From contig JADGBD010000070.1 in the NCBI GenBank assembly GCA_015231665.1, positions 538 to 8,862 of the forward strand: a DNA stretch of 8,325 nt, in the 5' to 3' direction. The number at the start of each line of letters is the position of its first letter. The stretch's first letter is position 1. Source of the DNA: Gammaproteobacteria bacterium (GTDB lineage Bacteria; Pseudomonadota; Gammaproteobacteria; Chromatiales; Chromatiaceae). A program made the translations under genes and the position numbers. This document shows positions 6,879 to 8,325 of the stretch, piece by piece. The notes beneath the pieces were generated by a model. It did no database searches, was not told where the DNA came from, and worked only from the letters and a program-made list of their open reading frames with translations.

Positions 6879-6984
6879 TTCTTCCTCATTCTTCTCTGCG
6901 CCCTTTGCGCTTCTCGACTCGGGCTTCCTGCTTCGTCCTACCTCCTGCATCCCTGCAGTCGTTTGCGTTCTCTGCGTCCCATAT

Positions 6985-8325
6985 TCAGTTCAGCTCCAGT
7001 CGCCGGCGCGCGCGCTGGATGGCTTCGCGCACCTGCCGCGGAGCGGTGCCGCCGATGTGGTCCCGCGCCGCCAGGGAGCCTTCCAGGCTGAGTACGGCAT
7101 AGACGTCCGCGCCGATCAGCGGCGAGAATTGCTGTAGCTCGGCCAGGGGGATCTCCGCCAGGTCGCGGCCGCTTGCTACCCCTAGAGCCACCGCCTTGCC
7201 GACCACCTCATGGGCATCGCGGAAGGCCAGGCCCTGGCGCACCAGATAGTCCGCCAGGTCGGTGGCGGTGGCGAAGCCCTTGAGGGCGGCGGCGCGCATG
7301 GTCTCACGGCGCGGGCTGATGGCCGGGATCATATCGGCAAACACCTTGAGGCAGCCCCTGAGGGTGTCGGCGGTGTCAAACAGGGGCTCCTTGTCTTCCT
7401 GGTTATCCTTGTTGTAGGCCAGGGGCTGGCCCTTCATCAGGGTCAGCAGGCCCATCAGGTGGCCGAACACCCGCCCGCTCTTGCCGCGCACCAGCTCGGG
7501 CACGTCCGGGTTCTTCTTCTGCGGCATGATCGAGGAGCCGGTGCAGAAGCTGTCCGAGAGTTCGATGAAGCCAAACTGCGCCGAGGACCAGATGATCAGC
7601 TCCTCGGACATGCGCGACAGGTGCATCATCAGAATGCTGGCGGCGGCGGCAAATTCGATGGCGAAGTCGCGGTCTGACACCGCGTCCAGGGAGTTTTCCG
7701 CCGGCCGCTCAAAGCCCAGCAGCTCGGCTACATAGCCCCGGTCGATGGGATAGCTGGTGCCGGCCAGGGCGGCGGCGCCCAGGGGCAGGATGTTGACCCG
7801 CTTGAGGCAGTCGGCCAGGCGCTCGCGGTCGCGCTCGAGCATCTCGAACCAGGCCAGCAGATGGTGACCGAAGCTGATGGGCTGGGCGGTCTGCAGGTGG
7901 GTGAAGCCGGGCATCAGGGTGTCGGCTTCCGCCTCGGCGCGATCCAGCAGGGCGGTCTGCAGGCGCATCAGCTCGGCGCGGATCAGGCCAATCTCCTCGC
8001 GCAGCCAGAGGCGCACGTCGGTGGCCACCTGATCGTTGCGCGAGCGGCCGGTGTGCAGCTTCTTGCCCGCCTCGCCGATGGCCTCGGTGAGCGCTGCCTC
8101 GATGTTCATGTGCACATCTTCACGGGCGATGGACCAGGTGAACTCACCGCGCTGGATGCGCTCGGCAATCTGCGCAAGACCGGCGACAATGCTGTCCTTC
8201 TCCGCGGCGCTGATGATGCCCTGGCGGGCAAGCATCTGGGCGTGGGCGATGGAGCCCTGAATATCAAAGGGCGCCAGACGCTTGTCGAACTCCACCGAGG
8301 CGGTGAAGGCCTCGACAAAGGCATC
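6985..8325 (-). CDS. argH: Argininosuccinate lyase (5' end outside window)
   Basis: Cleaves argininosuccinate to arginine and fumarate, the last step of arginine synthesis; a cytoplasmic homotetramer of the fumarase/aspartase superfamily. The window shows 446 codons. The frame stays open to the right edge and reads [20 protein letters not shown], which is normal internal ArgH sequence, so about 12-16 N-terminal residues (the LWGGRF segment) are missing and the in-frame GTG at 8295 is not the start. Numbering from the edge, motifs are [16 protein letters not shown] at 88-103, the catalytic histidine region [16 protein letters not shown] at 140-155, and the superfamily signature [12 protein letters not shown] at 263-274 with its catalytic serine. 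The C-terminus ends normally in [10 protein letters not shown]. It is followed by the repeat island, which separates it from the MazG-like gene; whether transcription continues is unclear. Confidence 0.98.
   Translation of the reverse strand, partial: DAFVEAFTASVEFDKRLAPFDIQGSIAHAQMLARQGIISAAEKDSIVAGLAQIAERIQRGEFTWSIAREDVHMNIEAALTEAIGEAGKKLHTGRSRNDQVATDVRLWLREEIGLIRAELMRLQTALLDRAEAEADTLMPGFTHLQTAQPISFGHHLLAWFEMLERDRERLADCLKRVNILPLGAAALAGTSYPIDRGYVAELLGFERPAENSLDAVSDRDFAIEFAAAASILMMHLSRMSEELIIWSSAQFGFIELSDSFCTGSSIMPQKKNPDVPELVRGKSGRVFGHLMGLLTLMKGQPLAYNKDNQEDKEPLFDTADTLRGCLKVFADMIPAISPRRETMRAAALKGFATATDLADYLVRQGLAFRDAHEVVGKAVALGVASGRDLAEIPLAELQQFSPLIGADVYAVLSLEGSLAARDHIGGTAPRQVREAIQRARRRLELN

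Larger units (their letters stand above)
6648..6984. repeat. argH-mazG intergenic repeat island with terminal inverted arms (6677-6706 and 6951-6980)
   Basis: This 337-base gene-free stretch is dense in repeats. The arms, each 30 bases, both begin GGGACGCAGAG when read inward and match at 25 of 30 positions, enclosing a 304-base unit. Each arm contains units of the type ACGCAGAG and ACGCAAAG, and similar units recur just inside (GGACGCAAAGGG near 6705-6717; CTCTGCGCCCTTTGCGC near 6895-6911). Between the arms lie a heptamer array, two short hairpins and a REP-like palindrome, listed separately. An open frame crosses the island on the plus strand, but its translation is low-complexity and resembles no family. 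I see no tRNA or clear intrinsic terminator. The whole looks like nested accretion of short repeats in a tolerant site. Confidence 0.75.

Noticed and set aside
6635..7102. A 155-codon plus-strand open frame across the repeat island
   Set aside because: It translates the repeat arms and hairpins and runs into antisense argH; no ribosome binding site or domain supports it.
8293..8295. GTG at 8295 as the argH start
   Set aside because: The frame continues to the window edge with typical ArgH sequence ([10 protein letters not shown]), so the true start is outside.
1..8325. A novel defence, mobile or secondary-metabolite system
   Set aside because: Every coding region is accounted for by well-known housekeeping families; only the intergenic repeats remain unexplained.

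Overview
The window is a stretch of ordinary core chromosome from a G+C-rich gammaproteobacterium. All seven protein genes and one small lipoprotein gene lie on the minus strand. Reading in the direction of transcription (right to left) they are argH (5' end cut by the window edge), a MazG-like nucleotide pyrophosphohydrolase, class I adenylate cyclase cyaA, the 38-residue lipoprotein gene lptM, lysA, dapF, a DUF484 gene, and xerC (3' part cut by the left edge). The order cyaA / lptM / lysA / dapF / DUF484 / xerC matches the arrangement known from Pseudomonas and, without lysA, from enterobacteria. A class I adenylate cyclase together with lptM also points to Gammaproteobacteria. The sequence does not settle genus; a Pseudomonas-like or environmental (for example sulfur-oxidising) lineage is possible.

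Right part (about 6985-8325): argininosuccinate lyase, the last step of arginine synthesis. It is followed by a 337-base non-coding island (6648-6984) packed with repeats: terminal inverted arms built from degenerate ACGCAAAG/ACGCAGAG units, a four-unit heptamer array, two further hairpins and a REP-like GTAG-headed palindrome.

Middle (3467-6647): the MazG-like gene runs into cyaA with a short overlap, so the two are probably co-translated. The iron-sulfur gene cyaY, a frequent neighbour in this locus, is not present between cyaA and lptM.

Left part (1-3390): lptM and lysA are 7 bases apart. A 25-base inverted repeat spanning 1857-2005 then separates lysA from dapF. dapF, DUF484 and xerC follow with stop/start overlaps of 4 bases and 1 base. 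LysA and DapF catalyse the last and third-last steps of the diaminopimelate/lysine route, LptM helps mature the LPS transporter LptD, and XerC resolves chromosome dimers, so this is a cell-envelope, amino-acid and chromosome housekeeping cluster.

I found no prophage, CRISPR, tRNA, rRNA, toxin or defence system. The most unusual signals are the two intergenic islands. Their inverted arms share a roughly ten-base unit, and in one of them the arm covers part of the dapF ribosome binding site.
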